Source of the DNA: Streptomyces cathayae
GTDB taxonomy: Bacteria; Actinomycetota; Actinomycetes; Streptomycetales; Streptomycetaceae
Direction of reading: 5' to 3'
NCBI RefSeq assembly: GCF_029760955.1
Contig: NZ_CP121682.1
Location: 4,650,001 to 4,714,000, forward strand
Length of the DNA: 64,000 nt
Below, in pieces: positions 45,339-57,966 of the stretch (position 1 is its first letter; each line of letters starts with the position of its first letter). A program made the position numbers and the translations under genes. Below the pieces are notes generated by a model. It was not told the origin of the DNA and did no database searches. It worked only from the letters and a program-made list of their open reading frames with translations.

Positions 45339-46367
45339 TCACACGCCGGACGGGCTGGCGGGGGACGGTTCCGTCTCGCCGACCCGGCGCCTGCGCCTGC
45401 GCTTGAGCAGGGCCCAGGGGCCCCGGTAGCCGGCCGGCGTCACCGCCGCGACCTCCGTGCCCGCCTCGGACGCGGCCTCCGCCGCGGCTCGGGCGACCGG
45501 CAGGAAACCCTCGCGGCGGGAGGCGTCGGGGCGCTCCTGGTCCGCCGGCCACAGGCCGAGGGCCGCGCAGGCCGTCGGGAGGACCGCCATCGCCGCGGTG
45601 GCGTACCCCTCCGCGGAGGGGTGGTAGTTGTCGGGGCCGAAGAGCTCGCGGGGGTTCGCCGCGAACTCGGGACCCAGCAGATCGCCCAGTGACACCGTGC
45701 GCCCGCCCTGTTCGACCGTGCCGATCGTCTGGGCCGCCGCCAGCTGCCGGGAGGCCCGCCGGGCCAGCCAGCGCAGGGGCTGCCACACCGGCTCGATCGT
45801 GCCCAGGTCCGGACAGGTGCCGACGACGACCTCCGCTCCGGCCGTCCGCAGCCGGCGTACCGCCGAGGCCAGGTGGCGGACGGAGAGGGCGGGTGACAGA
45901 CGGTGCGTGACGTCGTTCGCCCCGACCATGATCACGCAGATGTCGGGCGCCCGGGCCGGATCGGCCAGGGCCCGGCTCACCTGCCGGTCCAGGTCGTCGG
46001 AGCGGGCTCCGGGCACCGCCACCGTGCTCAGCCCCACGGGCCGTTCCGCGATCGCCGCGACACCCGACGCCAGCAGTGCGCCCGGGGTCTGCCCGGCCCG
46101 GTGCACCCCCTGGCCGGCGGCCGTGGAGTCGCCCAGCATCGTCAGCCGCAGCGCCGGTTCGCCGGGCACCGTGTAGGCGGCGCCGTACAGACCGTCCGCG
46201 TTCGGTACGTGAGGAGTCACGCCGTTGCCCACCCGCCACCGCGCCAGCCGGGCCTCGGCCAGCAGCAGCCCGACGGCGGCCGCACCGGCCAGCCCGACGC
46301 CCCCGCCGCCGTACGCCGCGCCCGCCGCGATCCGCCGGGCCGATCTCGCCCTCGACATGCGTGTCAT
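45339..46367 (-). CDS. Secreted/membrane-anchored SGNH hydrolase (GDSL esterase)
   Basis: 342 residues from ATG at 46367 (GGAGG 12 nt upstream; ATG at 46358 is an alternative). An N-terminal signal/anchor (~12-38) precedes the SGNH core: LTMLGDSTAAGQG (catalytic Ser), CVIMVGANDVTHR (Asn) and DNYHPSAEGYATAAM (Asp and His). The C-terminal ~60 residues are a basic tail (LLKRRRRRRVGE). The family hydrolyses esters on sugars, lipids or polymers. It is divergent from cbs. The nearby acyltransferase on the same strand makes coupled acylation/deacylation of an envelope polymer conceivable, but that is inference. Confidence 0.9.
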   Translation of the reverse strand: MTRMSRARSARRIAAGAAYGGGGVGLAGAAAVGLLLAEARLARWRVGNGVTPHVPNADGLYGAAYTVPGEPALRLTMLGDSTAAGQGVHRAGQTPGALLASGVAAIAERPVGLSTVAVPGARSDDLDRQVSRALADPARAPDICVIMVGANDVTHRLSPALSVRHLASAVRRLRTAGAEVVVGTCPDLGTIEPVWQPLRWLARRASRQLAAAQTIGTVEQGGRTVSLGDLLGPEFAANPRELFGPDNYHPSAEGYATAAMAVLPTACAALGLWPADQERPDASRREGFLPVARAAAEAASEAGTEVAAVTPAGYRGPWALLKRRRRRRVGETEPSPASPSGV

Positions 46368-46543
46368 GCCTCGCCGCCACCTCCTCGAAGCCGTACACCC
46401 AGTGCTTGCCCCGTACGGACCGTGTTCCAATCTCGACGGTGGGTGAACGACCCGGCCGGGTCGTGGCGGACAGTGATCCGGGAGCAGGCTCTAGGCTGGC
46501 AGCACCACGACAACCACACCTTTTGCAGTATCCGGAGACAACG

Positions 46544-47932
<1,389 letters not shown>

Positions 47933-47988
47933 CGGCCGGGAACTGACGGCCGGCCGGTGGCGGCCTTCGGCGAAGCGCCGGCGAAGCA

Positions 47989-48050
47989 CCGGTGAACCGG
48001 CCGTGCACGCCGTGGAGCGCCGGTGAACCGGCCGTGCACGCCGTGGAGCG
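47989..48050. repeat. Two perfect 31-bp tandem repeats after cbs
   Basis: 47989-48019 is repeated exactly at 48020-48050, followed by a partial third start (CCGGGGAGC). The 47933-48349 stretch holds no gene, and the repeat is its main feature. Confidence 0.92.
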
Positions 48051-48349
48051 CCGGGGAGCAGAGCCGTACGCGGTCTCCGCACGTGATCTTCGTGGACTTC
48101 GCGGAAGCGGTACGCGGGCGTCATGTGCGCGCAGCACGCGCTTAACACCGGTCCGGCAGAGTGAGGGGTGTCGGCGTCGAGGACCTCCGGAGCGGCTCCC
48201 GGACCTCCACGGACGCCAGGACGCGCGGCCTGGCCGGCCCGCGTCCCCGCGCGGGGACCACCGTCGTCCCGCCCCCCGGTGACGGGGGTGCGGTGGTCCC
48301 CGCGTCCAGTCCTTCCGCGGTCGTCCCCGGCGGCGGTCCGTCCGTCTGC

Positions 48350-48787
48350 TCAGTCCTCCCAGGCGTCGTCCGGCTCCTGCCGCCGGCGGTGGCCGCCGAA
48401 CAGGCCGGGGTTGACGCGTGCGGCCTGGACGACGTTCACGCCGACGATGCCCAGCCAGGCGACCACCAGACCGGACAGGTGGCCCACGCCCCCGCCGATC
48501 GCGGACAGCGGCACCGCCAGGACCAGGGAGACGATCCCGAAGCCGAAGCGCTCGCCCCAGCTGTCCGTGGCCTTCGGTGCCCGGGAGTCCCGGGCCACCG
48601 TCATCTGCTGTTCGGCGAGCTGCCGGCGCACCCGGCGCTCCACCGCGCCGTCGATGCGCTGGTCGACCTTCTCCAGGAACGAGTCGACCAGCGCGGACTC
48701 GTACTCGTCGCCCAGTTCCCTGCGGGCCTGCAAGGTGGCGTTGAGTTCCTTCTTCAGCTCGGCGTCCCGCGCGTCCATTCCGCTCAT
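48350..48787 (-). CDS. Small integral membrane protein
   Basis: 145 residues from ATG at 48787; a second in-frame ATG is 3 codons in. The N-terminal ~75 residues are charged and helical (DARDAELKKELNATLQARREL, EYESALVDSFLEKVDQRID). Two hydrophobic segments (~84-104 and ~107-125) end in a short basic tail. This is a familiar but uncharacterised actinobacterial design with a cytosolic helical domain anchored by a hairpin of two helices. It is divergent from the RpiR-type regulator gene. Confidence 0.85.
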   Translation of the reverse strand: MSGMDARDAELKKELNATLQARRELGDEYESALVDSFLEKVDQRIDGAVERRVRRQLAEQQMTVARDSRAPKATDSWGERFGFGIVSLVLAVPLSAIGGGVGHLSGLVVAWLGIVGVNVVQAARVNPGLFGGHRRRQEPDDAWED

Positions 48788-48911
48788 GCGATCACGGTAG
48801 GCAGGCCGACGGCCCATGGCACTGGGGGTAGCCCCCGTTGCCGGCGGGGGGTCCGCAGGGGCCCGGCGCCCGCTTCGTGGCCCGTTCCCGGTCGTGTTCG
48901 CCCTCCGTTCG

Positions 48912-48949
48912 CCTGTATAACGGCATACAGGAATCGCGGTGTGTGAATA
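48912..48949 (+). promoter_or_regulatory. Inverted repeat and shared TGTGTGAATA motif upstream of the RpiR regulator
   Basis: CCTGTAT-6-ATACAGG (48912-48931) is a perfect palindrome. Eight bp after it comes TGTGTGAATA (48940-48949), found again upstream of hutU. It is a likely site for the regulator itself. Confidence 0.55.
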
Positions 48950-48972
48950 GGCGGAGGAACCGGCCGAGTAAC

Positions 48973-49005
48973 AGACCGAGGGAAGACCGAGGGAAGACCG
49001 AGGGA
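48973..49005 (+). repeat. Three perfect 11-bp tandem repeats in the regulator leader
   Basis: AGACCGAGGGA occurs three times head to tail, ending 22 bp before the RpiR start codon. The 11-bp period equals one helical turn. The purine-rich units could also act as extra ribosome-binding sites. Confidence 0.9.
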
Positions 49006-49027
49006 CAGGTCGAGGGGGAGCCACGTC

Positions 49028-49870
49028 ATGAGCGTCACCGAGGGCCCGGGCGCGCGCCTGCAGGCGCTCTTCGAGGGGCACCGGCTGACGCCCACGCAGC
49101 GGCGCATCGCGCACAGCATGGTGCGGCGCGCCGCCGACGTCCCGTTCCTGTCCAGCGTGGAACTGGCCGAACTGGCCGGGGTCAGCCAGCCCTCCGTGAC
49201 CCGGTTCGCCGTCGCCCTGGGCTTCGACGGCTACCCCGCGCTGCGGCGGCATCTGCGCGAGGTCGCGCCCACCGGGACCACGCCGGAGACCGGCCCGTAC
49301 AACGAGTACCAGCAGGCCGTCGAGGCCGAGATCGAGAACCTGCGGCACCTCGCGGAGGTGCTGGCCGATCCGGAGCCCGTGCGGCGGGCGGGACGGATCC
49401 TCGCGGACAGCAGGCCGCTGCCCGTGCTCGGGCTGCGCGCGGCGGCGGCGCAGGCCCACGGCTTCGCCTACTTCGCCGCCAAGGTCCACCCCGACGTGCG
49501 GCTGCTCAACGAGGGCGGCAGCATGCTGCACGACCGCATCGACGCCGCTGCCGGGGCCGGTGCCGGAGCCCTGCTGTGCTTCGCGCTGCCCCGGCACCCC
49601 CGCGAGGTCGTCGACGCCCTCACACACGCCAGGGAGACGGGGCTGACCGTCGTCACCGTCGCCGACTCCGCCTTCGCGCCGGTCGCCAAGGTCTCCGACC
49701 TGCTGCTGCCCGCCGCCGTCGGCACCGGGCTCGCCTTCGACACGGCGTGCGCGCCGATGCTGCTGGGCCGGGTGCTGCTGGAGGCGATGTGCGACGACCT
49801 GCCCGACGCGCAGGCCCGGCTGGAGGAGTTCGACACGAAGGCGGCGGCCCGCGGCCTGTTCGTGGACTGA
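49028..49870 (+). CDS. RpiR/MurR-family transcriptional regulator (probable hut regulator)
   Basis: 280 residues from ATG at 49028, preceded by GGGGGAG. An N-terminal HTH_6 domain (~10-75) holds LTPTQRRIAHSMV and VELAELAGVSQPSVTRFAVALGFDGYPALR. A SIS-type domain (~115-265) has LPVLGLRAAAAQAHGFAYFA and TVVTVADSAFAPVAKVSDLLLPA. SIS domains in this family bind phosphosugars, but members of the HutR type govern amino-acid catabolism. Its position 3 kb upstream of hutU and a shared promoter motif point to control of the hut genes. The ligand is unknown. Confidence 0.92.
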   Translation: MSVTEGPGARLQALFEGHRLTPTQRRIAHSMVRRAADVPFLSSVELAELAGVSQPSVTRFAVALGFDGYPALRRHLREVAPTGTTPETGPYNEYQQAVEAEIENLRHLAEVLADPEPVRRAGRILADSRPLPVLGLRAAAAQAHGFAYFAAKVHPDVRLLNEGGSMLHDRIDAAAGAGAGALLCFALPRHPREVVDALTHARETGLTVVTVADSAFAPVAKVSDLLLPAAVGTGLAFDTACAPMLLGRVLLEAMCDDLPDAQARLEEFDTKAAARGLFVD

Positions 49871-49922
49871 CGGCGGGGGCGAGGCGGGCAGGACGGGGGA
49901 GGAAGGGGGAGAGCAGGGGGCG

Positions 49923-50594
49923 GTGTCTCAGACTTCTCTCACGTCGGTTCACTACCCTGCGTCCCGGGACCCTACGGACGCTCCACTGACGTGGGACGGG
50001 AGGCTGGACGTGATGCGCGGAGGACAGGGGCTGGCCCGGGTGGCCGTCGTCGTACGGGCGGGGGCCGCCCCGCTGTGGTGGCTGGGCGTGTTCGCGGCGG
50101 GCATCGGGGTGCTGGTGCCGGGGCTGACCGGCCGCCGGATCGGTGTGCTGGCGGGGGCCGCGCTGTTCCTCGTGGCCATGGCCGTGGTGGCGTCCACGCG
50201 GCGGGGGCGGTACCGCGCGCTGGCCCGGCCGGCGGTCCGGGCGGGCAAGCACGACGCTCTCCAGGACCGTGCGGTCAGCGTGCGCAACTGGCGTCGCGGC
50301 CACCGCTGGTGGCTGCTGCTCGCCTTCCTCGCCGCTCTGGGCGGCTCGTTCGCGCTGCCCGCGGCGGGCGGTCTGCTGCTCGCCGGGTGCGGGGCCGGCC
50401 TGTGGTGGAAGGCGTCCTGGATCGGTCGCCTGGAGGAGGCCGACCAGAGTCTGCTGTGGGTCCGCGTCGACTGGCTGGGCGCGGGCGCGGGCAGCCCGGC
50501 CGGCAAGGCGGTCAAGGCGTACCGCACCACCGGTATCGCGGCGGGCGACGCGACCCCGGGCGGGGCCCGCCGCCGCGCCTCGGCCCTGTCCTGA
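49923..50594 (+). CDS. Integral membrane protein of unknown function
   Basis: 223 residues from GTG at 49923, with AGGGGG just before it. Four hydrophobic segments are visible: ~48-65, ~72-88, ~127-143 and ~147-162. They form two hairpins separated by a basic cytosolic loop (RRGRYRALARPAVRAGKHDALQ). The C-terminal ~60 residues are soluble, ending in a basic patch. No domain is recognised. It follows the regulator by 52 bp and may be co-transcribed with it. Confidence 0.83.
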   Translation: MSQTSLTSVHYPASRDPTDAPLTWDGRLDVMRGGQGLARVAVVVRAGAAPLWWLGVFAAGIGVLVPGLTGRRIGVLAGAALFLVAMAVVASTRRGRYRALARPAVRAGKHDALQDRAVSVRNWRRGHRWWLLLAFLAALGGSFALPAAGGLLLAGCGAGLWWKASWIGRLEEADQSLLWVRVDWLGAGAGSPAGKAVKAYRTTGIAAGDATPGGARRRASALS

Positions 50595-50631
50595 CCCGGG
50601 CCGGGGGCCGGGCGGTCGAGGGGCCGGACGG

Positions 50632-52122
50632 TCAGGAGATCAGGGCGTCCGCGTGGGCACCGCCCGATTCGGCCACGATCTCCTCGAGGCTCTGGGCCGG
50701 GCGCACGAGTGCGAACGTGACCCGGCCGGGACCGTCGGCGGTGAAGCCGTGGACGGCCGGGCGGGGGAGCGAGTTGTACGCGTAGTGGTGGGCGAAGAAG
50801 TACGCGCCCGTGTCCAGGGCCGCCGCGTAGTCGCCCTGCTCCAGCAGGGGCAGCGCCTGTCCCCGGGCGAGCAGGTCGCCCGCGAAGCAGGCCGGCCCCG
50901 CCACGTCCTGCACCACCGCGGGGCCCTCCTTCGGCGACCCCTCGGCGTCGTACGCGGCGATCCTGAGCGGCCACGCGGTCGGCGCGTACACCGTCCGGGT
51001 CGCCACCTGCACGCCCGCGTGCGTCACCGCGACCGGACGTCCGCCGGCGCTCTTGGCGTACTCCACCCGGGCGACGACCGTGCCGTGCTTGGCCAGCAGT
51101 GACCGCCCGAACTCGGTGACCAGCCCGTACCGCCCGTCGAACAGTCCGGGCACGGTCTCCTTCAGCAGCCGCGCGTACCGCGCGTACGTCGGGCTGGTCG
51201 CGTCGGAGGCGAAGTCCACCGGCAGGCCGCCGCCGATGTCGACGGTGTCGATCTGCCGCCGCCCCGCACGCCGGTTGATCTCCTCCGCCAGCGCGTACGC
51301 CTCCGCCACACCCCTCGCCATCAGGGGCAGCGCGATGCCCTGGGAACCGGTGTGCGCGTGCAGCCGGGTCAGCCACGGCCGGTCCAGGCAGGCCCGCACG
51401 ACCCACTCCCGCGCTCCCTCGTCGCGCAGCGCCACCCCGAACTTCGAGGTCGCCGTGGCGGTGGACAGCGCCTCGATGGCGCCACCCCCGACCTGCGGGT
51501 TCACCCGGAGGCCGAAGGAGGAGCGGGAGGGGGTGAGACCGGCCGGCCGCGCCGGGGCGTCGGCCAGCAGGGCGTCGATGCGCGCCAGCTCCTGCGGGTT
51601 GTCCGCGTTGACGGCGATGCCCAGCGACAGTGCCTCCCGCAGCTCGGCCGGTGTCTTGGCGGGCGAGTCCAGCACCGTCCGCTCCGGGGGCACCCCCGCC
51701 GCCCGCGCCAGTGCCAGCTCGCCGGGGCTCGCCACCTCCGCCCCGATGCCCTCCGTGTGCAGCAGCCGCAGCACCGGCACCAGCGGGGTCGCCTTCACGG
51801 CGAAGGCGTGCAGCACGGGTGTGCCGGGCGGTGTCACCGCCGCGAAGGCCGCCCGCAGCTCGGCCGCCGACTCCCGGATGCCGGTGACGTCGAGCAGGGC
51901 CACCAGGGGGCGGCCGGGGCCGAGCAGCCCCTGTTCCACCGCGGCCCGCACCGCCGCCTCCCGCCGGGCCGCCCGCCCGGCTCCCGCCCCGGTTCCGCCG
52001 TCCGGGCCGCCCTCGTCGCCCGGCCCGCCCTCGTCATGAGCCACCGCTTCCCTCGCCTCCTCGGCGTGCGCGGTCTTCTCGGTCTCCTCGGCGTGCTCGG
52101 CCTTCTCCATGCCAGTGCCCAT
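50632..52122 (-). CDS. PLP-dependent decarboxylase-like protein (fold type III, LysA/Y4yA-like)
   Basis: About 496 residues if ATG at 52122 is used; 52110 and 52161 are alternatives and no clear ribosome site decides between them. A charged N-terminal extension (Glu/Ala/Gly-rich, ~45 residues) precedes the alanine-racemase-like barrel. The PLP lysine is in LHAFAVKATP, the phosphate-binding glycines in DTVDIGGGLPVDF, and the C-terminal beta domain ends with a YFFAHHYAYNSLPRP segment. The family decarboxylates diaminopimelate, ornithine or related amino acids. This divergent branch is of unsettled substrate. It shares a divergent promoter region with hutU. Confidence 0.87.
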   Translation of the reverse strand: MGTGMEKAEHAEETEKTAHAEEAREAVAHDEGGPGDEGGPDGGTGAGAGRAARREAAVRAAVEQGLLGPGRPLVALLDVTGIRESAAELRAAFAAVTPPGTPVLHAFAVKATPLVPVLRLLHTEGIGAEVASPGELALARAAGVPPERTVLDSPAKTPAELREALSLGIAVNADNPQELARIDALLADAPARPAGLTPSRSSFGLRVNPQVGGGAIEALSTATATSKFGVALRDEGAREWVVRACLDRPWLTRLHAHTGSQGIALPLMARGVAEAYALAEEINRRAGRRQIDTVDIGGGLPVDFASDATSPTYARYARLLKETVPGLFDGRYGLVTEFGRSLLAKHGTVVARVEYAKSAGGRPVAVTHAGVQVATRTVYAPTAWPLRIAAYDAEGSPKEGPAVVQDVAGPACFAGDLLARGQALPLLEQGDYAAALDTGAYFFAHHYAYNSLPRPAVHGFTADGPGRVTFALVRPAQSLEEIVAESGGAHADALIS

Positions 52123-52161
52123 ATGCCCAGCCAAACACCGCCCGGCGGCCCGCGCCGACAC

Positions 52162-52247
52162 CCCGGCCGTATTGACTAGCTCTATTCAGGCTGCGAATGT
52201 GTGAATATCTGCAGTAAGGGCGGGAGCACGTCACCAGGAGGCGGACC
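52162..52247 (+). promoter_or_regulatory. Divergent promoter region of hutU and the decarboxylase-like gene
   Basis: TTGACT at 52172-52177 could be a -35. The dyad TATTCA-13-TGAATA (52183-52207) covers the -10 area, and within it TGTGTGAATA (52198-52207) repeats the motif seen at 48940-48949. A repressor bound there would block hutU. Confidence 0.55.
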
Positions 52248-53986
<1,739 letters not shown>

Positions 53987-53990
<4 letters not shown>

Positions 53991-55312
53991 CCCACGACGA
54001 GAGCGGGACCCACGGCACCCCACCGACCTCACCGGCCCCAGCACCGAGCCCATCGGCCCCAGCGACGAGCCCGCCGACCTCACCGGCCCCACCCCCCACC
54101 TTCCAGGCGATGTGGCGCGATCTGCTCCCCCTCGGCCGTCACCCCGGCACCGGCGGCTACCGGCGGTACGCCTGGACCGGCGCCGACGCCGAATGCCGGG
54201 CCTGGTTCGCCACCCAGGCCGAACTGCGGGGGCTGCGCCACGAAGTGGACCGGAACGGGAACCAGTGGGCCTGGCTGGGCGACCCCGCCGACGGGGACGC
54301 CGTCGTCACCGGGTCCCACCTGGACTCCGTGCCGGACGGCGGTGCCTTCGACGGGCCCCTCGGAGTCGTCTCCGCCTTCGCCGCCCTCGACGAACTGCGC
54401 CGGAGAGGAACGTCGTTCAGCCGTCCCCTCGGCATCGTCAACTTCGGCGACGAGGAGGGCGCCCGCTTCGGGCTCGCCTGCGTCGGCTCGCGGCTCACCG
54501 CCGGCCGGCTCACCCGCGCGCAGGCGCACCGTCTCACCGACGGCGACGGGACCCCCCTGCCCCGGGCGATGGAGGCCGCCGGCCACGACCCCGACGCCAT
54601 CGGCCCCGACCCCGGACGGCTCGCCCGCATCGGCGCCTTCGTCGAACTGCATGTCGAACAGGGCCGGGCCCTCGACCTGTCCGGCGACCGGGTCGGCATC
54701 GCCAGTGCCATCTGGCCGCACGGCCGCTGGCGGTTCGACTTCCGTGGCGAGGCCAACCACGCCGGCACCACCCGCCTCGCCGACCGCCGCGACCCCATGC
54801 TGCCGTACGCCGAGACCGTCCTCGCCGCCCGCCGCGAGGCCGAACTCGCCGGTGCCGTCGCCACCTTCGGCAAGATCGCCGTGGAACCGAACGGCGTCAA
54901 CGCCATCCCCTCCCTGGTGCGCGGCTGGCTCGACTCCCGCGCCGTCGACCAGCCGGGCCTGGACGCCGTGGTCGCCGCGGTGGAGAAGGCGGCCCGCGAG
55001 CACGCCGCCGCCCACGGCGTGGAGCTGGACGTGGTCCGCGAGTCCCGCACACCCGTCGTCGAGTTCGACCACGCCCTGCGTGACGAACTCGCCCGCATCC
55101 TGGGCCGCGACCGCACGGCGCCCGTCCCCGTCCTCGGTACCGGTGCCGGACACGACGCCGGAATCCTCTCCGGAAGCATCCCGACCGCCATGCTGTTCGT
55201 GCGCAACCCCACAGGCGTCTCGCACTCCCCGGCCGAGCACGCCGACGAGGACGACTGCGTGGCCGGGGTGCTCGCCCTCGCCGACGTACTGGAAGGACTG
55301 ACCGGCACGTGA
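53987..55312 (+). CDS. M20-family amidohydrolase (allantoate amidohydrolase-like), probable hut enzyme
   Basis: 441 residues from GTG at 53987, overlapping the hutU stop. A Pro/Ser/Ala/Thr-rich N-terminal ~38 residues precedes the enzyme. The dinuclear metal site is indicated by [19 protein letters not shown] (His, Asp, Asp), [11 protein letters not shown] (Glu pair), [13 protein letters not shown] and the late [12 protein letters not shown] (His). It is annotated in this family as allantoate amidohydrolase or N-carbamoyl-amino-acid hydrolase. Its place between hutU and hutF suggests it hydrolyses N-formylglutamate, the product of HutF, in place of the absent HutG. That is inference. Confidence 0.9.
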
Positions 55313-56667
55313 CCACCGCACGGACGTACTGGCTGGAGCACGCCTGGCTCGGCACCCCACGAGCCGGGGGGATCTCCATCGAGCCGGGTGTCGCCGTCGA
55401 GGTCGCGGACGGGCGCATCACCGCCGTCCGCCCGGAGACGCCCGCCCCGCCGCACGGCGCCGAGGCGCTGCGCGGCCTGACGCTCCCCGGCCTGGCCAAC
55501 GCCCACAGCCATGCCTTCCACCGCGCGCTGCGCGGCACCGTCCAGGTGGGCTCCGGGACTTTCTGGACCTGGCGCGAGGTCATGTACTCGGTCGCCGACC
55601 GGCTCACCCCCGAGAACTACCACCGGCTCGCCCGCGCCGTGTACGCCGAGATGGCCCTCGCCGGCATCACCGCCGTCGGCGAGTTCCACTACGTCCACCA
55701 CGCGCCCGGCGGCACCCGCTACGCCGACCCCAACGTCATGGGCGAGGCCCTCATCGCGGCCGCCGCCGAGGCCGGCATCCGCATCACCCTCCTCGACGCC
55801 GCCTATCTGTCCGCCGGCTTCGGCGAACCGCCGGGCACCCACCAGCTCCGCTTCTCCGACGGCACCGCGGAGGCCTGGGCCGCACGCTGTTCACTTCTCA
55901 AGGAACGGGATCACGCGCGGATCGGTGCCGCCGTCCACTCCGTACGGGCCGTGCCCGCCCGCCAGTTGGCGACCGTGGCACGCTGGGCCGAGGAGCGGCG
56001 GGCCCCGCTGCATGTGCACCTGTCGGAGCAGACCGCCGAGAACGAGGCCTGCCTGGAGGCGCACGGCCGTACCCCGGCCCGCCTCCTCGCCGACCACGGC
56101 GTGCTCGGACCGCGCACCACCGGCATCCACAACACACACCTCACCGACCAGGACATGACGCTGATCGGCGGCAGCGGCACCGGCACCTGCATGTGCCCCA
56201 CCACCGAACGCGACCTCGCCGACGGCATCGGCCCCGCCGCCTCCCTCCAGCGCCGGGGCTCCCCGCTCTCCCTCGGCTCGGACAGCCACGCCGTCATCGA
56301 CCTGCTGGAGGAGGCGCGCGCCCTGGAGCTCGACGAGCGCCTGCGCACCCGCACCCGCGGCCACTGGACGGCGAACGCCCTGCTGCGGGCGGCCACCGCC
56401 GACGGCCACGCCGCACTCGGCTGGGAGCGGGCGGGCACCATCGAGCCCGGAGCGCTCGCCGACCTGACCACCCTCACGCTGGAGTCGGTCAGAACCGCAG
56501 GGCCACCGCCCCGACTCGGCGCCGAGACGGCCGTATTCGCCGCGACGGCGGCCGACGTACGGCACACGATCGTGGCCGGACGGCACGTCGTACGCGACGG
56601 GGCGCACACCCTCGTCCCCGATGTGCCGCACGCCCTCGCGCAGGCGATCGCGGCACTGAGCGACTGA
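55309..56667 (+). CDS. hutF: Formimidoylglutamate deiminase
   Basis: 452 residues from GTG at 55309, overlapping the previous stop by 4 nt. Amidohydrolase-superfamily marks are [16 protein letters not shown] (metal-binding HxH), FWTWREVMY, the conserved [17 protein letters not shown] and the Asp in [16 protein letters not shown]. These match HutF of the five-step pathway, which deiminates N-formimidoyl-glutamate to N-formyl-glutamate and ammonia. It is the third gene of the hutU-amidohydrolase-hutF-hutI series, all read in the same direction. Confidence 0.95.
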   Translation: MTTARTYWLEHAWLGTPRAGGISIEPGVAVEVADGRITAVRPETPAPPHGAEALRGLTLPGLANAHSHAFHRALRGTVQVGSGTFWTWREVMYSVADRLTPENYHRLARAVYAEMALAGITAVGEFHYVHHAPGGTRYADPNVMGEALIAAAAEAGIRITLLDAAYLSAGFGEPPGTHQLRFSDGTAEAWAARCSLLKERDHARIGAAVHSVRAVPARQLATVARWAEERRAPLHVHLSEQTAENEACLEAHGRTPARLLADHGVLGPRTTGIHNTHLTDQDMTLIGGSGTGTCMCPTTERDLADGIGPAASLQRRGSPLSLGSDSHAVIDLLEEARALELDERLRTRTRGHWTANALLRAATADGHAALGWERAGTIEPGALADLTTLTLESVRTAGPPPRLGAETAVFAATAADVRHTIVAGRHVVRDGAHTLVPDVPHALAQAIAALSD

Positions 56668-56771
56668 CCAACGGGCGCCTGAACATCGGCCACCTGACCA
56701 TCGAGAGCCCGGACAACGAGCGTCTGAGCACGCCTCCCGGCCCCGCCCCCGCCGCCACCCACGAGGACGTC

Positions 56772-57941
56772 ATGAGCAGCACCGCCATCGTCAACATCGC
56801 CACGCTGGTCACCAACGATCCCTCCCTCGGTGACTCTCCCCTCGGCCTGGTCCGGGACGCGGCCGTCGTCATGGACGGCGACCGCATCGTGTGGACCGGT
56901 GGAACAAGCAAAGCACCCGCCACTGACAACCGGGTCGACGCCGAGGGCCGGGCGGTGATCCCGGGCTTCGTCGACTCGCACTCCCACCTGGTCTTCGCGG
57001 GCGACCGCACCGAGGAGTTCAACGCCCGGATGTCCGGCCGCCCCTACAGCGCGGGCGGTATCCGCACCACCGTCGCCGCCACCCGGGCCGCGAGCGAGGC
57101 AGAACTGGAGGCGAACCTGACCCGTCTGCTCACCGAGGCGCTCCGCCAGGGCACCACCACCCTCGAGACCAAGTCGGGCTACGGCCTCACCGCCGAGGAC
57201 GAGGCCCGCGCCCTGCGGCTGGCCGCCCGCCACACCGACGAGGTCACCTACCTCGGCGCCCACATCGTCGCCCCCGAGTACGCCGACGACCCGGCCGGCT
57301 ACGTCGCCCTGGTCACCGGCGCGATGCTGGACGCCTGCGCGCCGCACGCCCGCTGGATCGACGTCTTCTGCGAGAAGGGTGCCTTCGACGGCGACCAGGC
57401 GCGCGCGATCCTCACCGCGGGCCGGGCGAAGGGCCTGCACCCGCGCGTCCACGCCAACCAGCTCTCCCACGGCCCCGGCGTCCAGCTCGCCGTCGAACTC
57501 GACGCGGCCAGTGCCGACCACTGCACCCACCTCACCGATCCGGACGTCGACGCCCTGGCCGGCAGCCGCACGGTGGCGACCCTGCTGCCGGGCGCCGAGT
57601 TCTCCACCCGGGCCGAGTGGCCGGACGCCCGCCGGCTGATCGACGCGGGCGTCACCGTCGCGCTGTCCACGGACTGCAACCCGGGGTCGTCCTTCACGTC
57701 CTCGGTGCCGTTCTGTATCGCGCTCGCCGTGCGGGACATGGGGATGACACCCGACGAGGCCCTCTGGTCGGCCACCGCGGGCGGCGCCGCGGCCCTGCGG
57801 CGCACCGACATCGGCCGTCTCACCCCCGGGGCCCGCGCCGACCTCGTCCTCCTCGACGCCCCGAGCCATGTCCACCTGGCCTACCGCCCCGGCGTCCCGC
57901 TGGTCGGCGGGGTGTGGCGGCGCGGCGTCCGCGCGCTCTGA
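56772..57941 (+). CDS. hutI: Imidazolonepropionase
   Basis: 389 residues from ATG at 56772. GAGGAC 5 nt upstream is a weak ribosome site, and the 104-bp gap from hutF is the only spacing in the cluster. Signature blocks: [18 protein letters not shown] (metal HxH), [20 protein letters not shown] [12 protein letters not shown] and [15 protein letters not shown] (metal Asp). It opens imidazolone-5-propionate to formimidoylglutamate, between HutU and HutF in the pathway. The order hutU-M20-hutF-hutI suits the HutF route. hutH, the first enzyme, is not in the window. Confidence 0.97.
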   Translation: MSSTAIVNIATLVTNDPSLGDSPLGLVRDAAVVMDGDRIVWTGGTSKAPATDNRVDAEGRAVIPGFVDSHSHLVFAGDRTEEFNARMSGRPYSAGGIRTTVAATRAASEAELEANLTRLLTEALRQGTTTLETKSGYGLTAEDEARALRLAARHTDEVTYLGAHIVAPEYADDPAGYVALVTGAMLDACAPHARWIDVFCEKGAFDGDQARAILTAGRAKGLHPRVHANQLSHGPGVQLAVELDAASADHCTHLTDPDVDALAGSRTVATLLPGAEFSTRAEWPDARRLIDAGVTVALSTDCNPGSSFTSSVPFCIALAVRDMGMTPDEALWSATAGGAAALRRTDIGRLTPGARADLVLLDAPSHVHLAYRPGVPLVGGVWRRGVRAL

Positions 57942-57966
57942 TCCGGCCCGATCCGAACGAGAGGCT

